Source of the DNA: Roseiconus lacunae | GTDB lineage: Bacteria > Planctomycetota > Planctomycetia > Pirellulales > Pirellulaceae | Assembly: GCF_008312935.1 (NCBI RefSeq) | Contig: NZ_VSZO01000043.1 | Location: 1 to 64,000, forward strand | Direction: 5' to 3' | DNA length: 64,000 nucleotides | In this document: one piece after another, positions 1-8,623 of the stretch | Layout: every line of letters starts with the position of its first letter | How positions within the stretch are numbered: position 1 is the stretch's first letter | Position numbers and translations under genes: made by a program | The notes under the pieces: model-generated | The model's database searches: none | What the model was told of the DNA's origin: nothing | Seen by the model: the letters and a program-made list of their open reading frames with translations, nothing else

Positions 1-741
1 TCAAGCAACCAAGGCAAGCCTCAGTCGCTCAACAGCGATCTCGCTTTTGCTGAACTCAACAGAAGTTTCACCACCAAATTGTCAATGATCGGTTCCGCTC
101 GATGTCGCGTCGCGTTTGGTTGTCGGCGACGTCTCTCGAACGATGAGCGGGATTGTTGCGGAGGATCGGCACTGAGTCAACGGGCGATGAGAAAAAAGGA
201 TGAATTATTTGTTCGCTTCGAGATAAAACGGCCCGCCGAACGCCGTTTGATCCGGCGATTTACGTGCTTTCGCCATCCGGGATTAATTTGCATCTGTTCA
301 GGTCTTTAGGCCTGTTTCACGGGCGTTTTTGGGCATTGTTCCACAATTCTTCCCCCGCTGAATCATTCCAACGGGACGCCGAAACTGCCCGAGAAGACTT
401 CCGACTCGTCCCGTCGCCGGTTGCAGACCCCCCGAAAGCAATTTTGGCTTTGAACACACTTCCCCCGTTAAGAACCAAAGTGTCCACCTCGTCTGGGGCC
501 CTCAAATGGTGGTTTTTCATGGGAATTGTGTGCCACGGCACCCCGGAGGCTCGTCTCTCCGAATCCGTTTCTCGAGATCATGGTCTCGATTCGCTGCGAA
601 GCGGAGCTTGTCGAATGGCTCCGGGGCTGTTGAATTGGTCAATTTGAACGACTCAACGATCGGCCAGCCGGCATAAGCCCACATTCGCGCGGAAGAACCG
701 CACGCTATCGCGTTCACGGCTTATGGAATCAAAACGAAACG
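1..741. other. Intergenic stretch without a supportable gene
   Basis: Several short open frames exist on both strands, but none shows a recognisable domain, signal peptide, membrane segment or conserved motif, and they overlap each other in different frames. The stretch lies downstream of the minus-strand phosphoesterase that ends at 742, so it may hold that transcript's 3' end and a promoter for something to the left. I saw no strong hairpin followed by a T run, no tRNA-like fold and no tandem repeat. Confidence 0.5.
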
Positions 742-1911
742 TCAGGATGACTGCGATCGAAGGGTCACGATCGAGAGCTCGGGACGGCAGTTGAGCCGCA
801 GAAGATGCACACCGCCGAGTCCGCGCGAGACTTGAAGTGTGGTCGGGGCCTTGTAAAAGCTGCCCGAAGCAAAGCGGCTGCCGTGAAAACTAGGGCTCAA
901 GATGGGCCCTGCTACCGGTAATCTGCCCTGTCCGCCGTGTGTGTGACCGGCCAGCATGAGCTGAAATCCGTGCCTCCGAGCCCACCAAATCTGGTCGGGG
1001 CTGTGGCTCAGTAGCAACCGGAATTCTGCGTCGCTCTCCGGTACGATCGGGCGTTCAAACCAAGGGGATTCGTTTCCGACGACGAGCGAATTGACGCCTG
1101 CTAACTCTCGCTCGGCCGCTTGAGACCCTAGGTCAATCCATCCCGCTCGGTCCATCGCTTGTCGGGTTTCCCAGGAATCGACAACTCGCGTGTCATGGTT
1201 CCCAAGAATGAAAAAGCATCCGTCTCGGGCTTGGGCCGGCGAAAAAATGTCAAACAGCCAGTCGATGCAAGGTTGTGAATCGATGATGTCGCCCGTCAGT
1301 GCGAATAGATCCGGGCGAAAACGCGTCGCCTGGGCGACGACATAGCGGGCATAGTCGGCATGAATCTCCCCGGTGAGGTGAATGTCGCTGAGATGGGCGA
1401 TCCGGTAGCCGTCGAGTTTCTCGGGAAGCCCGGCGACTGGCAATTCGATTTCATCGATCGAGAGTTCGAGGAGTTGATTGAAAGGCAGACGCGATTCGAA
1501 CTGAGCTTTGGGCGTCAGTAGCAGCGAACGATTGGTCGTTTTCGCGACATCGATCATTCGACTTTGGCGTTTGGCATCGGCCCACTCGAGCCCAAAAATC
1601 GGTCGCCACAACAGCCAGGGGATGCCAAAAACTCCCCAGGTCGCCAGGCAGACGCCGAAATAAGTCAGCGTCCAGGCCGAGAGTTGTCCCCAAGCTGGCT
1701 CGCCACGAATGATCGCATTCAGTGCTTCGTGCTGGGTCAGAAGAATCAACGTTGGCAGTGCAAAAGTATTGATGAAAAACGCTTTGACCCAACGTTTAAT
1801 CGTCTTTCGTTGCCAGCCAAACGCGTTGACTCGGTTGTAAATGGCGACGTGCAATCCACCGTGGCCGATCAGAATCAACAGGAATAGCAGAACATTCCAA
1901 AATCCGTTCAT
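742..1911 (-). CDS. Membrane-anchored metallophosphoesterase (calcineurin-like)
   Basis: A 389-residue protein. The first ~125 residues are hydrophobic with about three membrane segments; the C-terminal ~220 residues form a calcineurin-like phosphoesterase. The metal-binding motifs appear in order: SDIHL (about residue 175), GDIID (about 207), GNHD (about 237), LSHSPD (about 300) and GHTHGGQG (about 320). This matches the YkuE/YaeI type of membrane-associated phosphoesterase, some of which act on lipid A precursors or other phosphodiesters; the substrate here is unknown. The ATG start begins a hydrophobic segment. The histidine phosphatase upstream ends 18 bp before this start, so the two are probably co-transcribed. 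Confidence 0.88.
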   Translation of the reverse strand: MNGFWNVLLFLLILIGHGGLHVAIYNRVNAFGWQRKTIKRWVKAFFINTFALPTLILLTQHEALNAIIRGEPAWGQLSAWTLTYFGVCLATWGVFGIPWLLWRPIFGLEWADAKRQSRMIDVAKTTNRSLLLTPKAQFESRLPFNQLLELSIDEIELPVAGLPEKLDGYRIAHLSDIHLTGEIHADYARYVVAQATRFRPDLFALTGDIIDSQPCIDWLFDIFSPAQARDGCFFILGNHDTRVVDSWETRQAMDRAGWIDLGSQAAERELAGVNSLVVGNESPWFERPIVPESDAEFRLLLSHSPDQIWWARRHGFQLMLAGHTHGGQGRLPVAGPILSPSFHGSRFASGSFYKAPTTLQVSRGLGGVHLLRLNCRPELSIVTLRSQSS

Positions 1912-1929
1912 CTGACCGCCGCGAGGTTT

Positions 1930-2487
1930 TTAACTCGCGACCTCTCCATGGCTGTCTAGCCCTTTGGGATACATGTAGGCCGCCAACTGAAGTGGCGTTT
2001 GTTGGCTGAGGTCATCAAGCCAATGCGAAGGAGTTTCGTGCGCTGGGGGCTCTGCTGGCAATCCCAATACCGCCGCCGCGGCCGTCGGCATTTGCAATGC
2101 TTGGCGGGAGAGAACCGAAGAGACCATGCTCATACCGGGATTATGACCGAGGACCAACACTCGGCTATGCCCTCCGTGTTCAGAGCTGATCGTCCAGAGA
2201 ATCGATTCGGGAGCTGACAGGTAAAGGCTGTCGCAGTAGCGGATTTCTGGTTCGCCGGAAAACTGATCGAGCATCAATTGCAGCGTCTCCCGCGTGCGCT
2301 GGCTGGTCGAGCAGAGCACGATTTCTGGTTCGTATCCCTGGTCGGAAAGCCAACGCGCCATGCGTGGCGAATCTCGTCGGCCACGCGAATTGAGGGGGCG
2401 TTGGTGATCGGATAACCCCGGATCGCCATGCGAGCTTTTGGCGTGACGCATCAAAATTAATTGTTTGTTCAATCGACGGCCTCGCAT
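1930..2487 (-). CDS. SixA-type histidine phosphatase
   Basis: A 185-residue member of the histidine phosphatase superfamily. The catalytic RHAK motif is near the N-terminus (LILMRHAKSS, residues 10-19), a CSTSQRTRETL stretch supplies the second arginine, and LVLGHNPGM carries the second catalytic histidine. SixA enzymes remove phosphate from phosphohistidine on HPt domains or PTS proteins, but family members also act on small phosphorylated molecules, so the substrate is open. The acidic residue after the phosphohistidine-region arginine is not obvious. It lies between a FAD protein and a phosphoesterase on the same strand, 18 bp from the latter, and is probably cytoplasmic. Confidence 0.85.
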   Translation of the reverse strand: MRGRRLNKQLILMRHAKSSHGDPGLSDHQRPLNSRGRRDSPRMARWLSDQGYEPEIVLCSTSQRTRETLQLMLDQFSGEPEIRYCDSLYLSAPESILWTISSEHGGHSRVLVLGHNPGMSMVSSVLSRQALQMPTAAAAVLGLPAEPPAHETPSHWLDDLSQQTPLQLAAYMYPKGLDSHGEVAS

Positions 2488-2538
2488 GAAAACACAACGG
2501 ATGAGACGGTGAACGGTTCGCAGGCGATGTGTAGCAGA

Positions 2539-4221
2539 CTAGGCGTTTGTCCGCGATGGCTGATCGAATCGTGCCCGCTTGGGGGCGTCGTGACGCAACG
2601 CCGCGATCGCCTTGTCGGCGGCGCGGGTGCCACGGTCAAACGCTTCTTCCATCAAGGCGATTCCGCTGAGGTCGCTCGCACCGAAATGAATGCGTCCGAG
2701 CGATTCGGAGGCACGTTCGCGTTCGCCACCGAATAGAAATCCGGGCCGTGGTTGGATCATCGCATGTCCCCAACGCATGACATCGATACGATCGATCAGC
2801 GATTCGATGTCTGGGTGCGGGCGACTTAAATCGGAAACGATCACCGTTACCCAGTCCTCCCAGGTCAGACGCATCAGTTCGGATCGCGAGATTCGCGGGT
2901 CATCATCGGTGAGCGGTCGATACCAAGTCAGCACCGTCGGGCCGTGGTCGATTCCTTTTTGGTGAGTCGACGTGACGTAACCGAGCGACGGTCCGTCGGC
3001 GATGACATTGTCCCAGCACATCGCAACCTGTGACGGCCGAGGACGATCGTGAAGCATGACATTGGCGACGACCCATCCTCCATACCGAAACGACGCGACA
3101 TCCCGTCCGGTCGACTCGAAGTCCGGAATTAACCGTGGGGCGATGAACTGGGGGGCGGCAAAAATCACTTGATCGGCGATCAGTTCATCAGTGATCGACT
3201 GCTCCGCATCAAACACGGTCACGCGAGCTTGCTGAACATCTTGCGTGATAGCGGTGACCACTTGACGCAAGCGAATGTGTGACCGCAGTTGTTCGCCCAA
3301 GAAACGCACAATGCGTCCGTTGCCTTCCGGCCAGGTCATCACTTCTTGTGTTTCTTTGGCCCCGTTTCTCAGACGCGATGCAAAGTAGAACACGCCTGCC
3401 CAGGCACTGGTTTGTTCCGCAGTCAGTCCGTAGTCATCGCGACAACCATAGTCGACCAGCCAACGTAGCAGCGGCGAGGTGTACCCTTGCGAGTTCATCC
3501 AAGCGGCCATCGAGTGCCGGTCAAGTTCTCGGACGGTGTCGTTGTCTGATCCGGCCGACATTGGTATCGCAAATAGCCGTCGACCCTGATCGTCGCGTGT
3601 GTGAGCCAATTGACGCATCGCATTACGAAACGCTTCGAGTTGTCGCCGATCTTCATCCGAGGGTGAATGCGACGGATAAAGGCCATACACCCAATCATCT
3701 GCGACAAAAACACGCTCCTGCGGGTCACGGCAAAGGACGGATTCGGCGGCAATCGGTTCTCCCTGGGCGTCTTCACCGATGATCACCCCCATCTCTTGGA
3801 ACAGCTTGACCAAGCGGTCGTTGTCTTTCATCGGGACCGGAACGTAGTGGGCGCCCCACGGGAACCGGAAGTTACCGTGTTGTCCTGATCGAGCGGTGCC
3901 TCCGACCTGGGCGTCTAATTCCAAGACAACAACGTCGTCGATTCCATTTTGCTTCAGTTGCCACGCGGCGGACAGTCCGGCGATGCCACCGCCGACGATG
4001 ACGACTTGATGACGTACCGGATCGCCGGATGGCTTAGGGGGACGCCACTGATCTCGCAAGCGGTGCATGACCGTGAAGTCCGGGTTCAATAACTCGCCAG
4101 AGATGTTGCTCGCTTGCCAATTACAACCGGCCAAGTTTGCCAGCGGGACACCGGCGACTAGCGCGAGCAGTTCACGTCGTCTGAGCGTCGGCTGGATGAC
4201 GGAACGATGTTGGTGGGCCAC
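2539..4221 (-). CDS. Exported FAD-dependent amine oxidase-like protein (Tat signal with lipobox)
   Basis: A 560-residue flavoprotein with a GTG start. The N-terminus has a twin-arginine-like RRREL segment, a short hydrophobic stretch and then LANLAGC, which fits a lipobox, so the protein may be a Tat-exported lipoprotein. Residues ~70-110 form the dinucleotide-binding fold (VVIVGGGIAGLSAAWQL, then a terminal acid and GGTARSG). The C-terminus has the FAD-binding end of the NAD(P)-binding Rossmann/amine oxidase family (FGASDLSG...MEEAFDRG). Relatives include amine oxidases, phytoene-desaturase-like and protoporphyrinogen-oxidase-like enzymes; substrate not predictable. About 50 bp separates it from the SixA-like gene downstream. 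Confidence 0.85.
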   Translation of the reverse strand: MAHQHRSVIQPTLRRRELLALVAGVPLANLAGCNWQASNISGELLNPDFTVMHRLRDQWRPPKPSGDPVRHQVVIVGGGIAGLSAAWQLKQNGIDDVVVLELDAQVGGTARSGQHGNFRFPWGAHYVPVPMKDNDRLVKLFQEMGVIIGEDAQGEPIAAESVLCRDPQERVFVADDWVYGLYPSHSPSDEDRRQLEAFRNAMRQLAHTRDDQGRRLFAIPMSAGSDNDTVRELDRHSMAAWMNSQGYTSPLLRWLVDYGCRDDYGLTAEQTSAWAGVFYFASRLRNGAKETQEVMTWPEGNGRIVRFLGEQLRSHIRLRQVVTAITQDVQQARVTVFDAEQSITDELIADQVIFAAPQFIAPRLIPDFESTGRDVASFRYGGWVVANVMLHDRPRPSQVAMCWDNVIADGPSLGYVTSTHQKGIDHGPTVLTWYRPLTDDDPRISRSELMRLTWEDWVTVIVSDLSRPHPDIESLIDRIDVMRWGHAMIQPRPGFLFGGERERASESLGRIHFGASDLSGIALMEEAFDRGTRAADKAIAALRHDAPKRARFDQPSRTNA

Positions 4222-4250
4222 GCGGGCGACTCTCTGTTTAGTTTGAGAAG

Positions 4251-4276
4251 CGATCCGGAAATTAGTTCACGGATCG
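4251..4276. repeat. Short inverted repeat between two FAD protein genes
   Basis: The 7-bp arms cgatccg and cggatcg flank a 12-nt spacer. The site lies about 30 bp upstream of the GTG start of the Tat-exported FAD protein. It could be an operator or part of the promoter region. There is no T run, so it is not a typical terminator. Confidence 0.3.
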
Positions 4277-4400
4277 ATGCATTCTAGCGTGTGAGTTGTT
4301 GACGCTTCTTTCTGGCACGCTCGATTTGTAGAACGCGATTCGCTACGCCCGGTTCGATTCTCCATCCACGGCGGGCTGACATGTGGCGTCAGGCAAGTGC

Positions 4401-6548
4401 TCACTCGCTCGTTGGTCCTTCGCCGGCTTGGGGAACGCACTGAATCGCATCGGCAATGACGTATCCATCGGCGCCCTCGTTGCTAAGTGTCACGATCGCC
4501 TGTTGATCAAATTCGAAGCTTCCCAGGGTGACACGTCCTTTCGAGTTTCCGTCACGCTGGTTGACCAAGATTGTTTTCACTCGGTCATCACGATCGGAGG
4601 TGACGGTGACCTTCGTTTGTGTCGAACGATTCGAGTGCGGAGGCCAAAGCAGATTAATTTGATACCGACCAGCCGACGGCAACTTCGCCGTATAAGTGAC
4701 GTTACATTCTCCGCGGTTGTCATTGTTGTCGTGAAAGTAATCGCTACCTACACGCGGTACCGATGAACTGCTGGCGATCCAGGGGCCCTCGCTTTTTGCT
4801 TGGGTGTTGTCAACCACAACTCCGTTAAGTTCTTTGGCGTCGATCCCTTGGGCTTTTGGTGGCCCGGTGTACTGCAGGACTTGGTTGTCGTTGCGAAGTT
4901 TTTCGGCAAGGGTTGCGTAGGCGACTTGTTGAACCGTTGTTTTCGATTCAATTGCTTGGGCGGCGGCGGTCGCGGCGGATTGGCCGAGGACCATGAAGAC
5001 CGGTTCCATCCGGATCGACCCGAACGCGATGTGAGAAGCCGAAAGGCAGACCGGGACCAAGAGGTTCGAAACCTCATCGCGAGCCGGCACGATCGAACGA
5101 TAGCTGATCCCGTATGGCGAGAAGCCTCCCACTTGCACGTCGCCTTCATTGCGGACATGACCGGCTTGATCGACGTAGCGTTGTTGGTTGTGTGAATCCA
5201 TGGTGTAGGCGGCCAAGCCGATCGGATCGTCGACCGCTTCACCCTGGCAGTTCTTCTGTGTCATCACATAGTCGCTGACCATTCGACGTGCTTCGCGAAT
5301 ATAAAGTTGATCCTGCCAGCCATTACCGTCAACGAATTCGTCTTTACACATTCCCCAGCGAGAGACTTCGCGACGGACGTTTTCGGGGACTCGTGGGTGA
5401 TTGGCCAGCGTCCACATCAGGCCCTGTTGATACAGGCGATGTTGTTCGGCAATCGATTCTCGGCGTTCATAGCTGGCTTCGGGATAGTCGTAGTTTTGGC
5501 CGATAAAGTCGGTTGAAAACCCGGTCCGATTGTTCGTGTCCGTCTTGCGGTTCGGCATGGAGGAATTGATCCAGGGCGGTGAATTTTCGCCTGCTTCGAA
5601 GTTGCGAAGCATCAATTCGTACCAGCGTTCGTCGTAGCCATCGGGTTTAGCGAACGGAATCCGATTGTCGGGATGATCGGTTAGGCACATTCGAAAACAG
5701 TAAGCCTGTACGCGATGATCGCCTTCCCCTTCCTCGCCCGGGCCGTTGGGGTCGATGTGTGGCAACAGGCCACTGGACGGATCGCCCGGTTCGACGTAGG
5801 GATCGATGCCGCGTTTTAATTGATGGGATCGAGCGTGTTTGGTTTGAACACCGTTCAGTGTTTCGCCGTATTCCGAATTCGCTTCACGCCCGACGGTGAA
5901 ACTGACGCCGGCAGTCGCCATCAAGTCGCCTTCGTAAGTCGCGTCGATAAACATTTTGCCACGATACGTTGCCCCGGATTCCATCTTGATCGCCAGGATC
6001 CGAGCCGGTCGACTTCGTGTCATCATCACCGCGGAGCGATCGAGTCGCTGGCCGTAGATGACTTCGATATCATCGCGTTTGATCCACTGTTGGTAGACAG
6101 CTAATGCGGCGTTCGGTTCGAACGTCCACATCGCCGATTCGCCCGTCGAGGTGCGAGACTGGCCGCCGCTTCGATAGTCGTTCGGGCGTTGCCATTTCCA
6201 GGCTTTGGGATCTTGGTAGTGATGCGCGATCGCTTCGTAAAACTCGCGCGCGATACCGCCGATCGCAGACTTGTTTCCGATATCGGTTTGTCCCAGACCG
6301 CCGGTGGTCAGCCCACCAACGCGGTCAGTCGGTTCGATCACAACGACCGATAGGCCATTTCGTTTCGCGGCGACCGCCGCCGCGATCCCCGAGGAGGTCC
6401 CACCGTAGATGACCAAGTCGTACTGGCGATCCGCCTCAGGTGACTGGGCAAAAGCACAATGACGGTTCGATTCAAAGACGGTTGACGTGGCGATGACGGC
6501 AAACGTCAATACGATCCGAACAATCCGGTTCGTTCTTGGCGAGGGCAT
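4401..6548 (-). CDS. Secreted FAD-dependent oxidoreductase with C-terminal golvesin/xanthan-lyase-type domain
   Basis: A 715-residue protein. A signal peptide (about residues 1-34, ending near CAFAQ) precedes the FAD-binding fold YDLVIYGGTSSGIAAA, with DRVGGLTTGGLG shortly after, as in the FAD_oxidored family. The long middle part (WTFEPNAA, DATYEGDLMA, FRMCLTD) is typical of planctomycete paralogues often named xanthan lyase. The last ~130 residues (from about NGVVVDNTQA to DAIQCV) resemble the golvesin C-terminal beta-sandwich, probably carbohydrate- or surface-binding. Likely periplasmic or extracellular and linked to polysaccharide use. About 180 bp separates it from the gene downstream, so it probably has its own promoter. 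Confidence 0.85.
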   Translation of the reverse strand: MPSPRTNRIVRIVLTFAVIATSTVFESNRHCAFAQSPEADRQYDLVIYGGTSSGIAAAVAAKRNGLSVVVIEPTDRVGGLTTGGLGQTDIGNKSAIGGIAREFYEAIAHHYQDPKAWKWQRPNDYRSGGQSRTSTGESAMWTFEPNAALAVYQQWIKRDDIEVIYGQRLDRSAVMMTRSRPARILAIKMESGATYRGKMFIDATYEGDLMATAGVSFTVGREANSEYGETLNGVQTKHARSHQLKRGIDPYVEPGDPSSGLLPHIDPNGPGEEGEGDHRVQAYCFRMCLTDHPDNRIPFAKPDGYDERWYELMLRNFEAGENSPPWINSSMPNRKTDTNNRTGFSTDFIGQNYDYPEASYERRESIAEQHRLYQQGLMWTLANHPRVPENVRREVSRWGMCKDEFVDGNGWQDQLYIREARRMVSDYVMTQKNCQGEAVDDPIGLAAYTMDSHNQQRYVDQAGHVRNEGDVQVGGFSPYGISYRSIVPARDEVSNLLVPVCLSASHIAFGSIRMEPVFMVLGQSAATAAAQAIESKTTVQQVAYATLAEKLRNDNQVLQYTGPPKAQGIDAKELNGVVVDNTQAKSEGPWIASSSSVPRVGSDYFHDNNDNRGECNVTYTAKLPSAGRYQINLLWPPHSNRSTQTKVTVTSDRDDRVKTILVNQRDGNSKGRVTLGSFEFDQQAIVTLSNEGADGYVIADAIQCVPQAGEGPTSE

Positions 6549-6733
6549 ACGGGTATCCGGTTAATCAAGCGATAGGTGGGGAAGCGGCTCGACGCAATCG
6601 TCTTGCTCCGAGCCGCAGGCCGCACATTTTATACAAACTCGGATTGCCTCGTGTGTCCTCGACCATCGCATGGCGAAGCACCGTGGTGTGGAGAAAACGA
6701 TCTGATATGGCGACCGTCGTTCCCGACGTGATT

Positions 6734-7084
6734 TTACCGTTCAATGTCGAAGCGGATGCCGCCGGCGATCGAAGCACAGACGTTGTAGATCACACCAAAG
6801 ATGATGCCGCCGATAAAGCCACCGATTCCATAGCCGATCGGCATGAAGACGGCCATGATCAAGCCAGAGATGATCCCCATTGCGGCGTCACCACCGCCGA
6901 CCGCTCCTGCCAACGCGAAAAAGGCGAATAGGACACCCGTGATCAAGCCGATGATTGCGTACATGACACCGGAGAGCATCGCCACCGACATCACGTCGAC
7001 TCGTTTCAAGACGATCGAGCTTTCAGAAACCATCGGTGTCTCGGAGCTTGAAATCGGTGCCCCGAATGGATTGGCGGTAGACAT
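6734..7084 (-). CDS. Small glycine-rich membrane protein of unknown function
   Basis: A 116-residue protein if translation starts at the ATG at 7084; an upstream in-frame start at 7120 would add 12 residues. After a ~35-residue soluble N-terminus with NPFGAP, it has two long hydrophobic stretches rich in Gly, Ile and Ala (MLSGVMYAIIGLITGVLFA and IGGFIGGIIFGVIYNV), separated by a short Gly/Asp turn. This predicts two or three membrane helices. It ends in a short polar RFDIER tail. I recognise no named family. It lies between the secreted FAD oxidoreductase and polyphosphate kinase, both also on the minus strand. Confidence 0.7.
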   Translation of the reverse strand: MSTANPFGAPISSSETPMVSESSIVLKRVDVMSVAMLSGVMYAIIGLITGVLFAFFALAGAVGGGDAAMGIISGLIMAVFMPIGYGIGGFIGGIIFGVIYNVCASIAGGIRFDIER

Positions 7085-7142
7085 GGTAACCTTGGCGTGA
7101 GAAAGGGATCGCGATGCCAAAGCTATTTCCTATAAACCGGCA

Positions 7143-8351
7143 TCAGACATCACCGGCGGATCGCGAAGCCTGCACCGCATTAGCGCGTCCGACAAGCAGA
7201 GGATCGACCATCCCTATCCGCGACATTTCACGATTTTTGTAGGGAATCGTGCCAAGGACAAAACGTAGCGCGTTTAAACGCGCACGTTTCTTGCAATCGG
7301 ACTTCACCACCGTCCACGGGGCGTCATATGTATCCGAATAAAAGAACATCGCCTCTTTGGCGCGGGTGTAGTCGTCCCATTTATCGAGTGACGCCATGTC
7401 GACCGGTGAGAGTTTCCATTGCTTGAGCGGATGCACTTCACGTTCTTTGAAGCGGCGACGCTGCTCTTTCTGGCTGACCGAAAACCAAAACTTAGTCAAG
7501 CGGATCCCACTGCGGACCAAGTTGCGTTCGAAGTCGGGGACTTGCCGCATGAACTCGTCGTATTCCTCGTCGCTGCAGAATCCCATGACACGTTCGACGC
7601 CGGCGCGGTTGTACCAACTTCGATCGAACAGCACGATTTCTCCGGCCGTCGGTAAGTGTTCGACGTATCGCTGAAAGTACCATTGTCCCTTTTCGGTCTC
7701 GCTGGGTTTTTCGAGCGCGACGACGCGCGCACCCCGAGGATTAAGGTGTTCCATGAAGCGTTTGATCGTGCCCCCTTTTCCGGCCGCGTCGCGGCCTTCG
7801 AAAAGGATGACGACCTTTTCACCGTTCTCCTTGACCCAGGCTTGAAGCTTCAAAAGTTCGACTTGAAGCTGGTACTTTTGTTTCTCGTACGCCTTGCGTG
7901 ACATCAGGTTGCGGTAGGGATACGCCCCGTCGCGCCAACCATCGGAGAGTTGGTCATCGGGATTGACCCGGCGTTTTCCCGCAGGACCGGGGGTTCGTTT
8001 GAGCAACGCGTTGCGCAGCACCGCGGCGTCCTCCGGTGAAGAACCGTCGATGATCACTTCCAGTGTTCGGGCGAGCGTGTGAACGTCGTGTGGCGGCGTT
8101 TTTTCGATGATGTCGCGGACCGCCGAGATCTTGCTCTGCTGGGCAGCCTTGGTTGATTCGTTGACGACATGAGATTCGACGCCGCCTTCGGTCAACTGCG
8201 GTGCGACGTCGCCATCGTCCGCCTTGCGTCGACCGCGCGACACGCTTCGCTTTTTCTTGGTTCCTTTGCCAGGCTTTCCGTTCGCCGAGCCATTGCCTGC
8301 GCCCTTCGCGGCGCCGCGAGTGGAAGATTTTCCCTGGGATTCTGAAGCCAT
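7143..8351 (-). CDS. ppk2: Polyphosphate kinase 2 (PPK2)
   Basis: PPK2 transfers phosphate between polyphosphate and nucleotides. The protein is 402 residues from the ATG at 8351; an ATG at 8402 and a GTG at 8444 are also in frame. The first ~60 residues are a low-complexity basic Lys/Gly/Ser tail. The catalytic core follows: Walker A GRDAAGKGG, the KPSETEKGQWYFQRY segment, Walker B LFDRSWYNRAG and the SVSQKEQRRRF lid-like region. It ends with IPYKNREMSRIGMVDPLL. This matches single-domain class I PPK2, usually favouring GDP or ADP. The long basic N-terminus is unlike short enzymes and might bind polyphosphate or nucleic acid. The C-terminus lies 58 bp from the next gene on the strand. Confidence 0.93.
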   Translation of the reverse strand: MASESQGKSSTRGAAKGAGNGSANGKPGKGTKKKRSVSRGRRKADDGDVAPQLTEGGVESHVVNESTKAAQQSKISAVRDIIEKTPPHDVHTLARTLEVIIDGSSPEDAAVLRNALLKRTPGPAGKRRVNPDDQLSDGWRDGAYPYRNLMSRKAYEKQKYQLQVELLKLQAWVKENGEKVVILFEGRDAAGKGGTIKRFMEHLNPRGARVVALEKPSETEKGQWYFQRYVEHLPTAGEIVLFDRSWYNRAGVERVMGFCSDEEYDEFMRQVPDFERNLVRSGIRLTKFWFSVSQKEQRRRFKEREVHPLKQWKLSPVDMASLDKWDDYTRAKEAMFFYSDTYDAPWTVVKSDCKKRARLNALRFVLGTIPYKNREMSRIGMVDPLLVGRANAVQASRSAGDV

Positions 8352-8566
8352 GATCACGAACGGGGTTGAAGAATCGGTCATCGGAAACGGGAGATCCGTC
8401 ATGATCAATTCTAGCTGTTCGCTAAATGGCCGTCGGGAAAGCACGGCGTGGGGAAGTGAACCTGCCTTTGCCCGTCCACTGTGGGAACGGTCGTATCAGC
8501 TTTATCGACCGCGCCAGAATAGTTCACTCACCGATCAGTCACCATCTTGATCGATTCGTCTTCGAG

Positions 8567-8604
8567 CGTTCGCCAGGGTTAGTGAAACCTAGCCGTGGCG
8601 AACG
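8567..8604. repeat. Imperfect hairpin downstream of sialate O-acetylesterase
   Basis: A 16-bp stem (arms 8567-8582 and 8589-8604) begins cgttcgcca and has one mismatch and one wobble, around a 6-nt loop. It lies 20 bp beyond the stop of the acetylesterase, so it may terminate or stabilise that transcript. The ctagccgtgg core resembles other intergenic palindromes in this window (10254-10296 and around 33964-34077), so it may belong to a dispersed repeat family. Confidence 0.5.
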
Positions 8605-8623
8605 CATTCGCTTTCAGCCACGT

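Noticed and set aside
79-717. Short frames on both strands in the first 741 bp
   Set aside because: No homology-like motif, signal or ribosome site; overlapping in several frames as in random sequence.
4351-4360. T-loop-like ggttcgattc suggesting a tRNA
   Set aside because: The flanking bases do not form a 5-bp T stem, and no anticodon or D arm can be folded upstream.
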